DNA from: JBDNDK01 sp046719185
GTDB lineage: Bacteria; Armatimonadota; UBA5829
NCBI GenBank assembly: GCA_046719185.1
Contig: JBDNDK010000045.1
Location: 1-14,303 of the forward strand
DNA: 14,303 nucleotides
Direction of reading: 5' to 3'
This document shows, one piece after another, positions 1-6,824 of the stretch. A program made the position numbers and the translations under genes. The notes beneath the pieces are model-generated. The model had not been told where the DNA came from and did not search any database. It worked only from the letters and a program-made list of their open reading frames with translations. The first letter of the stretch is position 1. Every line of letters begins with the position of its first letter.

Positions 1-61
1 GAGAGCGAAGAACAATTAGGGAAGATGTCATACTTAGCAGACTCAGTATATAGAGTGGGTA

Positions 62-70
62 TGATATAAT
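62..70 (+). promoter_or_regulatory. Extended -10 promoter ahead of the tatA pair
   Basis: The sequence TGATATAAT is a perfect extended -10 element (TG-N-TATAAT) for the housekeeping sigma factor. No good -35 hexamer lies 17 nt upstream, which is tolerable for extended -10 promoters. Transcription would start near position 77 and leave a leader of about 70 nt before the first tatA. This is a motif call only; AT-rich DNA produces such matches by chance. Confidence 0.45.
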
Positions 71-149
71 AAATAGATATAAAAATAAAGACATTTGAGT
101 TGTCGATATTAAGCAGTTATTGTTTGACTTCTAGAATGGGGTTGTTTTA

Positions 150-317
150 ATGATTGGAACATCTGAGCTAATAGTTATATTTGCTATAGCTCTGTTAGTA
201 TTTGGACCAAAAAAACTGCCCGAAATTGGTCGGGCTATTGGTAAGGGTATTAGAGAGTTAAAGAATGCCACAAAAGATGTGACAGATAGCTTGAAGATTA
301 ACGATGACGATTTATAG
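150..317 (+). CDS. tatA: Sec-independent translocase subunit TatA/TatE-type, first copy
   Basis: A 55-residue protein too short for many gene finders. It begins with a short polar stretch (MIGTSEL), then one hydrophobic helix of about 13 residues (about 8-20) ending in the family hallmark FGP, then KKLPEIGRAIGKGIRELKNA, the amphipathic helix of the TatA/B/E family. It ends in a short acidic tail. TatA oligomers form the pore through which folded twin-arginine substrates cross the cytoplasmic membrane. It is unusually short compared with typical TatA (about 60-90 residues), because the C-terminal unstructured tail is almost absent. A second paralogue follows 14 nt downstream, so the two are very probably co-transcribed. 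No tatC is visible in the window. The ribosome binding site is weak (GGGGTTG), but the ATG is the only sensible start. Confidence 0.9.
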   Translation: MIGTSELIVIFAIALLVFGPKKLPEIGRAIGKGIRELKNATKDVTDSLKINDDDL

Positions 318-331
318 ATGAGGTAATTATA

Positions 332-547
332 ATGTTTCCACTTGCTGCAATAGGAACACAAGAAATTATTATTATCGTTGGTGCAATTGCTTTATTGTTT
401 GGTGTTAAAAAGCTTCCGGAGATGGGGAGAAGCCTTGCTGAAGGTATTCAGGAATTTAAGAAAGCATCAAGAGAGGCAAAAGCATCAGATTCTGCACAGA
501 ATACCACCGATAATGATAATGCTAAAGAATCTATAGAAAGTAGCTAA
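332..547 (+). CDS. tatA: Sec-independent translocase subunit TatA/TatE-type, second copy
   Basis: A 71-residue TatA-family protein. Residues about 10-24 (QEIIIIVGAIALLFG) are the transmembrane helix, followed by the hinge and amphipathic helix VKKLPEMGRSLAEGIQEFKKA. A hydrophilic Ser/Asp/Asn/Glu-rich tail of about 25 residues follows. The hallmark Phe-Gly is kept, but the next residue is Val rather than the Pro of the upstream copy. A clear ribosome binding site (GATGAGGT at 317-324) overlaps the stop of the first copy, which points to coupled expression. The two copies differ throughout, so this is an old duplication, perhaps with one acting as TatA and the other as TatB/E. TatB is usually longer, and the sequence alone cannot settle which is which. 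Confidence 0.92.
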   Translation: MFPLAAIGTQEIIIIVGAIALLFGVKKLPEMGRSLAEGIQEFKKASREAKASDSAQNTTDNDNAKESIESS

Positions 548-647
548 AATAATATGTAGATTCTTGTGATATTTGAGGAACTTAATCTGCCATCTTTGCA
601 GTCTGCTTATATGGTTGGATTGCAATTTTTGATGGGTTATTTTTTGC

Positions 648-676
648 TTGACTTATGTTAAATCCTTTGATATACT
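648..676 (+). promoter_or_regulatory. Strong sigma-70-type promoter for tRNA-Ala
   Basis: TTGACT (648-653) and TATACT (671-676) are separated by exactly 17 nt. The -10 is also extended by TG at 668-669. The predicted transcript start near 683 lies 40 nt before the mature tRNA 5' end, as expected for a stable-RNA promoter. Because no terminator lies between the tRNA and the next gene, this promoter may also drive the two downstream protein genes. Confidence 0.7.
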
Positions 677-722
677 GCCAGAAATATGCAATAATTTTTA
701 GTCTTTTGCAGGCTTTATTTTT

Positions 723-798
723 GGGGCTGTAGCTCAGCTGGGAGAGCATCACACTGGCAGTGTGAGGGTCAGGGGTTCGAGCCCCCTCAGCTCCACCA
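723..798 (+). tRNA. tRNA-Ala, anticodon GGC
   Basis: A 76-nt cloverleaf can be folded by eye. The acceptor stem GGGGCTG pairs with CAGCTCC and carries the G3-U70 wobble, the classic alanine identity element. The D arm is GCTC/GAGC. The anticodon stem TCACA/TGTGA closes the loop CTGGCAG with anticodon GGC at 756-758, which reads GCC and GCU codons. The T arm is AGGGG-TTCGAGC-CCCCT. The discriminator is A and the CCA end is encoded. Confidence 0.97.
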
Positions 799-850
799 TT
801 AATTGCAATACTTCCACAATAACACTTCTAATTAGGAAATTAGGCATTTT

Positions 851-1576
851 ATGTATCAGTTAAAATTATCCACAAAAAAAGCAATTCTATTATTTTACTG
901 CAGCATAATATTTATTATGCTAATAAATAATTCTGCTTATTCTGAATCAGAAAATATGCCAGCAATGAAGGTTCCGGATGTTTTGATATTAGTGATGGCT
1001 GGCTTTAATGACAAAGATGAAATATCTATCAATTATTCAAAAGTTGTTGATGATGAAACAGTTAAAAATGACATTCAGAGAATTAAAGAGATTTCAAAGT
1101 GGGATATTAAAGAATTTAGAATTACAAATGAGAAAGCAAACTTGCCTGGTGCTCAATTATCTACTAGTGTTAACATAAAAGTGAAAAATGCTGTAGATTT
1201 TGAATCTGGAAAACTGCCAATAGGTGTTTTTGTTAATGGATTAAAAAGGCTTGATTCTATAAGAGTTAATTTTATTATGATGCAGACATTTGAATTCAAA
1301 GGTATTGGTAATTATTCCGATGATTATATAATGATGGCATTTAGCTTCACAAATACTACATATAGGTATGATATCATCATTAAAGATAGATCATTCGAAT
1401 ATATAGAGCTTGATATAGATAAAATAAATGAGCTTAAAGCAAGAGAACAGAATAAAAAAACTACTTCTGTGTATTTTATAGTATTGCTGATTGCAGTAGT
1501 TGGAGCTGCAATTGGATATTTTGTCACATTATATATAACAAGTAGAAATAAAGATAAAATAGACAAGGAAGGCTAA
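851..1576 (+). CDS. Unrecognised exported protein with C-terminal membrane anchor, pilT-linked
   Basis: I do not recognise the family of this 241-residue protein. Residues 1-31 look like a signal peptide or N-terminal anchor: a Lys-containing start, a hydrophobic core of about 15 residues, then a possible cleavage after NNSAYS. Residues about 32-205 are a mixed, beta-rich-looking extracytoplasmic region with many alternating hydrophobic and charged residues. A second hydrophobic segment spans about 206-229 and is followed by a short basic tail (SRNKDKIDKEG). The likely topology is an external domain held by a C-terminal helix with a cytoplasmic tail. There are no Cys pairs or catalytic motifs I can name. 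It ends 3 nt before the PilT-type ATPase gene, so the two are co-translated; a role in pilus or surface-machine function is inferred from position only. Its own ribosome binding site is poor (TTAGGAAATTAGGC). Confidence 0.85.
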   Translation: MYQLKLSTKKAILLFYCSIIFIMLINNSAYSESENMPAMKVPDVLILVMAGFNDKDEISINYSKVVDDETVKNDIQRIKEISKWDIKEFRITNEKANLPGAQLSTSVNIKVKNAVDFESGKLPIGVFVNGLKRLDSIRVNFIMMQTFEFKGIGNYSDDYIMMAFSFTNTTYRYDIIIKDRSFEYIELDIDKINELKAREQNKKTTSVYFIVLLIAVVGAAIGYFVTLYITSRNKDKIDKEG

Positions 1577-1579
1577 TGA

Positions 1580-2650
1580 ATGGATATTAAAGATCTTGCA
1601 GCAAAAGCTGCCAAATTGAGGGCATCAGATATCTTTTTGAAAGTTGGTTCTCCGCCTGTTATGAGGTTGCATGGCAAAATTACTAATTTTGAAGAAGATA
1701 TGCCTGTATTAAAACCAGAGGATACAGAACAGCTTGCATATTCAATTATGAGTCATGAGCAGATAGGAAGATTTGAGAGAAGACATGAGTTAGACCTTGC
1801 TTTTACTATAGAAGGCATTGCAAGATTTAGAGCAAACTTTTATAAGCAAAGAGGCACAATAGGTATGGTTCTTAGAGTTATACCTTTAAAAATATATTCT
1901 CTTGAAGATTTAGGTATGCCTCCAGCAATTGCAGATATGGCAATGCAGAAGCAAGGATTAATTTTGGTAACTGGTCCTACTGGTTCTGGTAAATCAACAA
2001 CACTTGCAGCACAAATAGACCTTATAAACTCTACTAGAAGATGTAATATTGTTACAGTTGAAGACCCTATTGAATTTGTTCATCAGGATAAAAAATCTAT
2101 TGTTAATCAAAGAGAAATTGGAATTGATACAGATTCATTTACAGATGCTTTGAAATATGTTGTTAGACAAAGCCCTGATATTATCCTTATTGGTGAAATG
2201 AGAGATGTGGAAACAATGAATGTTGCACTTGCTGCAGCTGAAACTGGCCACTTAGTTTTTTCAACTGTTCACACATCTAGTGCTGCTGAAACATTAGACA
2301 GAATTGTTAATATGTTTCCTCCACATGACAAACCTCAGATATGTATGAGACTTTCTGTATCATTGAGAGGCGTTGTTTCTCAAAAGCTTGTTCCGAGATC
2401 TGATAAACCGGGCAGGCTGGCTGCTGTTGAGATAATGGTTGCAAATCCAACTATTGCAAAGATGCTAGAAGAAGGAAGATCTGGTCAGATCTATCAGGCT
2501 ATTGCTGAAGGCGGTTTCTGGGGTATGCAGACTATGAATCAGTGCCTTGATAGATTTTATAAAGCAGGAATGATATCTGAGGAAGATGCAATTTCTTATG
2601 CTGGAAATGTAACTGAGCTCAAACAGATGTTAAGAAGACAGTTGCAATAG
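1580..2650 (+). CDS. pilT: PilT-family twitching-motility ATPase
   Basis: A 356-residue GspE/PilT-family ATPase, close to the usual PilT length of about 345. The N-terminal PAS-like domain (residues 1-105) has the typical ASDIFLKVG and PPVMRLHGKI start. The RecA-like core carries Walker A GPTGSGKST (132-140), the Asp box VEDPIEFVH (160-168), Walker B IILIGEMRD (201-209) and the His box STVHTSSAAETLDR (228-241). The C-terminal part retains MLEEGRSGQIYQAI and GMQTMNQCL, which resemble the PilT signature region. PilT hexamers power type IV pilus retraction at the inner membrane; some homologues serve other functions or act as PilU. No other pilus gene (pilB, pilC, pilin) is present here, so the exact role is not proved. 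AGGAAGG just upstream gives a good ribosome binding site inside the end of the preceding gene. Confidence 0.93.
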   Translation: MDIKDLAAKAAKLRASDIFLKVGSPPVMRLHGKITNFEEDMPVLKPEDTEQLAYSIMSHEQIGRFERRHELDLAFTIEGIARFRANFYKQRGTIGMVLRVIPLKIYSLEDLGMPPAIADMAMQKQGLILVTGPTGSGKSTTLAAQIDLINSTRRCNIVTVEDPIEFVHQDKKSIVNQREIGIDTDSFTDALKYVVRQSPDIILIGEMRDVETMNVALAAAETGHLVFSTVHTSSAAETLDRIVNMFPPHDKPQICMRLSVSLRGVVSQKLVPRSDKPGRLAAVEIMVANPTIAKMLEEGRSGQIYQAIAEGGFWGMQTMNQCLDRFYKAGMISEEDAISYAGNVTELKQMLRRQLQ

Positions 2651-2705
2651 ATTGTTGGTGATAAAAAATATAACCTGCATATGGTATAGATTAAGAATAT
2701 GTTTC

Positions 2706-2735
2706 TTGACAGGGAAAATGACTGTAGGTTATGAT
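2706..2735 (+). promoter_or_regulatory. Promoter for the PPIase gene
   Basis: A perfect -35 hexamer TTGACA (2706-2711) is followed after 18 nt by TATGAT (2730-2735). Transcription would start near 2742 and leave a leader of about 110 nt containing the hairpin at 2760-2786. It lies 55 nt after the pilT stop, so the next gene need not be part of the pilT operon. Confidence 0.6.
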
Positions 2736-2759
2736 AAATTGTTAAAATAAGCAATGCAG

Positions 2760-2786
2760 ACGGAGCTATTTTAGCAATGGCTCCGT
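2760..2786 (+). other. Leader hairpin upstream of the PPIase gene
   Basis: ACGGAGC (2760-2766) and GCTCCGT (2780-2786) form a perfect 7-bp stem with a 13-nt loop. It is followed by AATTTATTAC rather than a T-run, so it is not a convincing intrinsic terminator, although it could weakly end the pilT transcript. It sits in the predicted 5' leader of the downstream gene. The short word AGCAATG occurs both just before it and within its loop. Confidence 0.5.
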
Positions 2787-2851
2787 AATTTATTACAATA
2801 TTCTATTTTATAATCTTCACAACATGTGTAAGATTCGTTTAGGGGGATTTA

Positions 2852-4555
2852 ATGGGAATTTATAGTATGAGAAATAACTTCAGCAAGTATGGAAAGCCGT
2901 TGTTATATGCAATTGCATTTATCTTTGTTGCTGGTATTGTGCTTCAATTTGGTGGATTCAATAAAAATCCTAATAAACATAAAACTGGAAGTGAAGTTGT
3001 AATTGCTGAAGTTAATGGAAACAAGATAACCCAGGATGAATTTAATCAGCTTTATATGCTGACAGATAGAGTGTTTGAAAATCCAGAAAGATTTGGAGTT
3101 TTTTTACCTCAAAATATGTATGGTGTAGTTAGCCAATTTATGCAGACTGGTAAACCATCTTCTCCTTTGCAGCATGCAGACTTGAGATCTGCTGTATTTT
3201 CAAATCTTGTACAAAACAGGCTTATGCAGGTTGGTGCAGCTGGTATGGGTGTCAAAATAGATGATAAAGAAATAAAAAAGGCTGTAGAAGAGAAAATAAC
3301 TGATTACTTAAAGGCTCAGAGAAGACAACTAGTTACTGTTGATGAAAAAAGAGAAAAAATAGATCCTAGGAAAGATAAAGAATACATCAATAGATTAAAA
3401 GAAATAAATTTTCCAATCAAAGCTCAGGAAGAGTTTGCAAGAAATAGTATTATTATTTCAGATGTAGCTGCTGGTCTTGCATTTAAGGGTGTTGAGGAAA
3501 AGATTTTAGATGGTATGAAGGAAATAACTGATAAAGATGTGATGGATAGCTTCAATACATACAGCTACAGACAAGTTGTATTCTTAAAACCACCTAACAC
3601 TCCTGAGGAACAAATAAAGAATAAAGCTAAGAAGTTTGTTGAAGAAGTGAAGGCCGGTGGTGATTTTGCGGCTCTTGCAAAATCCGCAACAAAGGATTTG
3701 CCTTTCCAACAAGAGGGTGAACTTCAGCAGGCTAGTTTCCCAATTTATATGAAAGAATTATCTGATGCACTCACAACAATGAAACCTGGTGAAGTAAGTG
3801 ATATTATTGAAACAGAAAATGGTATTTATGTTGTGAAGCTTGAGAGTGTTGCACAGACACTTCCTGAAAAATTTGATGATAAAGCAAAAAAAGAAAGAAG
3901 AGAAGAAATCAAAAACTTTAGAAAGCAATCAGAGCTGATGAAGTTTTATGAGACATTAAGAGATAATCAAAATGTTGTTGTGAAAAATAAAGAATTTAAT
4001 GGATATTGGCTGATCAATCAGTCTATGATGGCTAGAGATGCAAAAGAAAGAGAAGACAAGCTAAAAAATGCTGCTGCAGCATTCAAACAAGCCATCACAG
4101 AAGATCCTGACAATCTATTTGCTGTTGCAAAATTAGCACAACTAAGGTCAAATGAGGGTAATCACAAAGAAGTGATAGATTTACTGCTTCCAATATTAGA
4201 AGGTGATAATCCTAGAGCAGAAGGTGCTGATTTGAGAATGCTTTTAGGTGAGGCTTTTGAAAAAACTGGAAAGCTAGATGAGGCTATTGAACAATTTATG
4301 ATAGCTAGTGATATGGCAAGATATGATTCAAATATTCATCATCAATTATTAGAAAAGTTTAAGGCACTAAACAAACCTGAATTGGTTGCAAAAGAAGAAC
4401 TTTGGATTAAGAATTTCAATGAAAGAATAGCAGAAATTCAAAAGCAGCAGCAAGAAGCGGAAGCTAGAAAAAATGCAAGATCAGAGAAAAAAGACAAAAA
4501 TGAAAAGCCTGCTGAAAACAAACCTTCTGAAGCTCCAGCAGACACTAATCAATAG
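2852..4555 (+). CDS. Membrane-anchored SurA/PpiD-like peptidyl-prolyl isomerase with TPR C-terminus
   Basis: A 567-residue protein. One transmembrane helix spans about 14-33 (GKPLLYAIAFIFVAGIVLQF), with the N terminus inside. A SurA-N/PpiD-like chaperone region begins at about 50 with VIAEVNGNKITQDEFNQLY and continues to about 235. A parvulin (PpiC) domain follows at about 238-332, recognisable by QVVFLKPP, GGDFAALAKSAT, KPGEVSDIIETENGIYVVKL. Two TPR-like helix pairs lie at about 404-437 and 460-493 (YxxAIxxDPxN-like pattern; GEAFEKTGKLDEAIEQF). The tail from 525 on is Lys/Glu/Gln-rich and probably disordered. The protein should assist folding of exported proteins on the outer face of the membrane. 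Adding TPRs after a PpiD-like core is unusual. The expected GGxLG motif of active parvulins reads EGELQQASF, so catalytic activity is doubtful. A GGGGG-type ribosome binding site (2841-2846) fixes the start. Confidence 0.88.
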   Translation: MGIYSMRNNFSKYGKPLLYAIAFIFVAGIVLQFGGFNKNPNKHKTGSEVVIAEVNGNKITQDEFNQLYMLTDRVFENPERFGVFLPQNMYGVVSQFMQTGKPSSPLQHADLRSAVFSNLVQNRLMQVGAAGMGVKIDDKEIKKAVEEKITDYLKAQRRQLVTVDEKREKIDPRKDKEYINRLKEINFPIKAQEEFARNSIIISDVAAGLAFKGVEEKILDGMKEITDKDVMDSFNTYSYRQVVFLKPPNTPEEQIKNKAKKFVEEVKAGGDFAALAKSATKDLPFQQEGELQQASFPIYMKELSDALTTMKPGEVSDIIETENGIYVVKLESVAQTLPEKFDDKAKKERREEIKNFRKQSELMKFYETLRDNQNVVVKNKEFNGYWLINQSMMARDAKEREDKLKNAAAAFKQAITEDPDNLFAVAKLAQLRSNEGNHKEVIDLLLPILEGDNPRAEGADLRMLLGEAFEKTGKLDEAIEQFMIASDMARYDSNIHHQLLEKFKALNKPELVAKEELWIKNFNERIAEIQKQQQEAEARKNARSEKKDKNEKPAENKPSEAPADTNQ

Positions 4556-4573
4556 AAAAATTGTTTTGCATAC

Positions 4574-4607
4574 ACCCTCTTTCTAATATTCTGAAAGAGG
4601 GTTTTTT
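4574..4607 (+). terminator. Rho-independent terminator after the PPIase gene
   Basis: CCCTCTTTC (4575-4583) and GAAAGAGGG (4593-4601) form a perfect 9-bp stem, extendable by an A-T pair, with a 9-nt loop and six T residues directly after. It is a textbook intrinsic terminator, only 20 nt before the rsmI start codon. Confidence 0.93.
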
Positions 4608-4626
4608 CATTTGGAGATAAATATTT

Positions 4627-5469
4627 ATGGCTGGAAAGCTTTATGTTGTTGCAACACCTATTGGAAATCTTGAGGATATTTCAGAAAGAGCAATTAGAAT
4701 TCTAAAAACCTCAGATATTATTGCAGCTGAAGACACAAGAGTAACAAGAAAACTATTATCTCATTTTGATATAAAAACAAAACTAATATCTTATCATCAG
4801 CATAGCAATGAAACTAAAGCTCAATATATAATTAGCCGGATTAAAGAGGGAAGTAATGTTGCTTTAGTATCTGATGCTGGAATGCCGGGAATATCAGATC
4901 CTGGATATGAGCTTATAAAAAACTGCATTGATTCAAATGTTGATATACAATGTATTCCAGGACCTTGTGCTTTGATAAATGCACTTGTATTATCCGGATT
5001 ATCAACTTCTAGCTTTGTTTTTGAAGGGTTTTTGCCTAGAGCAAAAACACAGCAACAGTCTTATTTAAGAAATTTAATTGATCAGCCTAGAACTCTTGTC
5101 TTTTATGAATCACCACATAGGCTAATTAAAACTCTTCAAAATATATATGATGTATTTGGTGACAGAAAAATAGCTGTTGCTAGAGAGCTGACTAAAATTT
5201 ACGAACAGACTATTAGGGGCAATATATGTGAAGTCATTTCTCTACTAGAAAATAGAGATATAAAGGGTGAGATTGTAATTGTTGTTGAAGGAAATATGAA
5301 TCAAGAAAAAACAGCTAATGATAATGAGAATAGAGTAAGAAAAGAAATCGCATCACTTATTAAAAGTGGGTTAAGTGAGAAAGATGCAATCAAAGAAGTA
5401 TGCAAAAAGCTAAATATATCAAGAAATCTTGCTTATTCAATTGCATTAGAATTAAAAAATAATATTTAG
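4627..5469 (+). CDS. rsmI: 16S rRNA (cytidine-1402-2'-O)-methyltransferase RsmI
   Basis: A 280-residue protein that matches the RsmI/YraL family over its whole length (usual size about 280). It uses S-adenosylmethionine to methylate the 2'-O of C1402 in the ribosomal decoding centre. Signature stretches are VVATPIGNLEDISERAI (7-23), AAEDTRVTRKLL (33-44), LVSDAGMPGISDPGYEL (80-96), IPGPCALINALVLSG (110-124), FEGFLPR (132-138) and FYESPHR (159-165). The C-terminal SLIKSGLSEKDAIKEVCKKLNISRNLAY is the helix-turn-helix-like tail common in longer members. GGAGAT at 4613-4618 is a good ribosome binding site. There is no room for a promoter between the terminator that ends at 4607 and this start, so expression must come from a promoter further upstream, for example by read-through. 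Its stop overlaps the stop of the convergent gene. Confidence 0.96.
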   Translation: MAGKLYVVATPIGNLEDISERAIRILKTSDIIAAEDTRVTRKLLSHFDIKTKLISYHQHSNETKAQYIISRIKEGSNVALVSDAGMPGISDPGYELIKNCIDSNVDIQCIPGPCALINALVLSGLSTSSFVFEGFLPRAKTQQQSYLRNLIDQPRTLVFYESPHRLIKTLQNIYDVFGDRKIAVARELTKIYEQTIRGNICEVISLLENRDIKGEIVIVVEGNMNQEKTANDNENRVRKEIASLIKSGLSEKDAIKEVCKKLNISRNLAYSIALELKNNI

Positions 5470-6659
5470 CTTTTTACAGATGTTAATGGTTTTATATCTG
5501 TTTTAGGAAAGTAATGATTTAATATTTGTCTGAATTCATAATTGTATCTTGGACCTGCTAGAGTCTCTGCACCTGTTTGGCACATTCCTATTCCGTGACC
5601 ATAACCTTTGCCATTTAGTTCTACTATTCCATTATCATTTATCTGAAGTGAGAAAAGAGTGCTTTTAACTTGACTGTATCCTAATATTTTTCTTAGCATC
5701 TCACCAGATATTTGAGCTTTTTCATTTTCACCTATTAAATCAAGTTTCAGAACTCTTCCTGATTTACTCATTTCAGATACTTTAATCTCTTTTATATCTG
5801 ATATTTGCGCAATTTTGTTATCTAAAAGTTTTTTTGACAAGTCTGAAAGGGAAAATGAATATGACCATAATCTAATATCCTTATCATTTGGATTATTAAC
5901 ACTTTGAAGGTAAGGTATATTATCACCAAAAACCTCTGCAAATGATTGGGTCATTCCTCCAGCATCAGCAGAATAATACACTCTAGCAAGCTCTCCATTA
6001 TATGAAATTACTAATCCTTTAGTTTCTCTCACAGCTTGATTTGTTCTGCTATTTTCTGAGTCTACTCCCTTATATACTTGGCTCATTACAGTGTCACAAA
6101 CATTATAACCATATTCTGAAAATTTTAACTTGTTTCTGATTGCATAAGTTCTTGCAGCCACTGCTTGAGCTTTAAGAGCTTCCATATGCCAATGAGAAGG
6201 CATTTCACAAGGCACAACACCACAAAGATAATTTTCAAGATCAATAATATTAACGACTCTTAATTTGCCATTGTTTATTGTTATATCAAATTTACCTCTA
6301 TATCTTTTTTGGGGTTTATTAGGGGATGTTATTGTTGTGATTGTATTCATATTATTGGGAACAATTCTTAACTTTACACCCGATTTGTTTTCTATTCCTT
6401 TTGAATCTTTATAATATAACTCATTATCTTTAAGGAAAATTGTTACATTATCATTTTTTTTATATGATGAGATCTTATCTGATGATTCACCATTGTATAA
6501 TGCAAAATCATTAGAGCATGAGAAAGATATTGATGTTATTGATGAATAGTATCGAAGTAAGCCAACTCTTAATATATATTCATTATTTTGTGCTGCAGAA
6601 ATGTTTATATTAATTAAAAAAAGAAAAAATATTAAATAGATAATTTGTTTTGAATTCAT
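5466..6659 (-). CDS. SpoIID/LytB-domain exported protein (putative peptidoglycan lytic enzyme)
   Basis: A 397-residue protein. Residues 1-22 are a signal peptide with a hydrophobic core (IIYLIFFLFLININ) and a likely cleavage after ISA. The SpoIID domain starts near 118 (RYRGKFDITINNGKLRVVNI) and holds the family signature YLCGVVPCEMPSHW with EALKAQAVAARTYA (144-173), SFAEVFGDNIPYLQSV (239-254) and the C-terminal GKGYGHGIGMCQTGA. In Bacillus SpoIID the Glu of the GVVP-EMP motif is needed for lytic transglycosylase activity; Glu152 is the equivalent here. Homologues occur widely in bacteria that do not sporulate, so the protein more likely acts in wall remodelling or division than in engulfment. 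GGAGGGG (complement of 6667-6673) gives a strong ribosome binding site. Its last codons overlap the rsmI stop by 4 bp. Confidence 0.9.
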   Translation of the reverse strand: MNSKQIIYLIFFLFLININISAAQNNEYILRVGLLRYYSSITSISFSCSNDFALYNGESSDKISSYKKNDNVTIFLKDNELYYKDSKGIENKSGVKLRIVPNNMNTITTITSPNKPQKRYRGKFDITINNGKLRVVNIIDLENYLCGVVPCEMPSHWHMEALKAQAVAARTYAIRNKLKFSEYGYNVCDTVMSQVYKGVDSENSRTNQAVRETKGLVISYNGELARVYYSADAGGMTQSFAEVFGDNIPYLQSVNNPNDKDIRLWSYSFSLSDLSKKLLDNKIAQISDIKEIKVSEMSKSGRVLKLDLIGENEKAQISGEMLRKILGYSQVKSTLFSLQINDNGIVELNGKGYGHGIGMCQTGAETLAGPRYNYEFRQILNHYFPKTDIKPLTSVKS

Positions 6660-6673
6660 ATCTTTTCCCCTCC

Positions 6674-6722
6674 ATAGGATATAAGGTATTATTGGTGCTT
6701 ACTAAAATAAATTATATCCTAT
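6674..6722. repeat. 11-bp inverted repeat in the spoIID-like promoter region
   Basis: ATAGGATATAA (6674-6684) and TTATATCCTAT (6712-6722) are perfect inverted copies 27 nt apart. One arm overlaps the candidate minus-strand -10 box; the other lies immediately next to the ribosome binding site of the SpoIID-like gene. It looks like a two-site DNA operator, but no regulator is identifiable from the window. Confidence 0.6.
6711..6716 (-). promoter_or_regulatory. Candidate -10 box for the SpoIID-like gene
   Basis: On the minus strand this reads TATAAT, 52 nt before the start codon. No good -35 hexamer is present at the right distance (ATCATA at best), so any promoter would be weak or activator dependent. 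The overlap with the inverted repeat at 6712-6722 fits regulated use. Confidence 0.4.
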
Positions 6723-6792
6723 TTTTCAATTGCTATGATATTTATTGTATAAATATCTGCAAAATAAATAGATAAAATTCTTAATTTGAGTA

Positions 6793-6821
6793 TTGACAAT
6801 AGAAGCTATGTTTTTTAAAAT
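6793..6821 (+). promoter_or_regulatory. Housekeeping promoter of groES-groEL
   Basis: TTGACA (6793-6798) and TAAAAT (6816-6821) are spaced by 17 nt. The predicted transcript start falls within the CIRCE element that begins at 6825, the usual arrangement in HrcA-controlled chaperone operons. Vegetative-type sequence shows that heat induction works by derepression rather than by an alternative sigma factor. Confidence 0.85.
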
Positions 6822-6824
6822 ATG

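Noticed and set aside
1..69. An open frame from the left edge, ending in TAA at 67-69, could be the tail of an upstream gene.
   Set aside because: Only 22 codons are visible. A second frame (to TAG at 51-53) is equally open, and the stop overlaps the -10 box, so no choice can be supported.
2760..2786. An intrinsic terminator for pilT.
   Set aside because: The stem is good but no T-run follows, and a promoter lies upstream of it, so it is listed as a leader hairpin.
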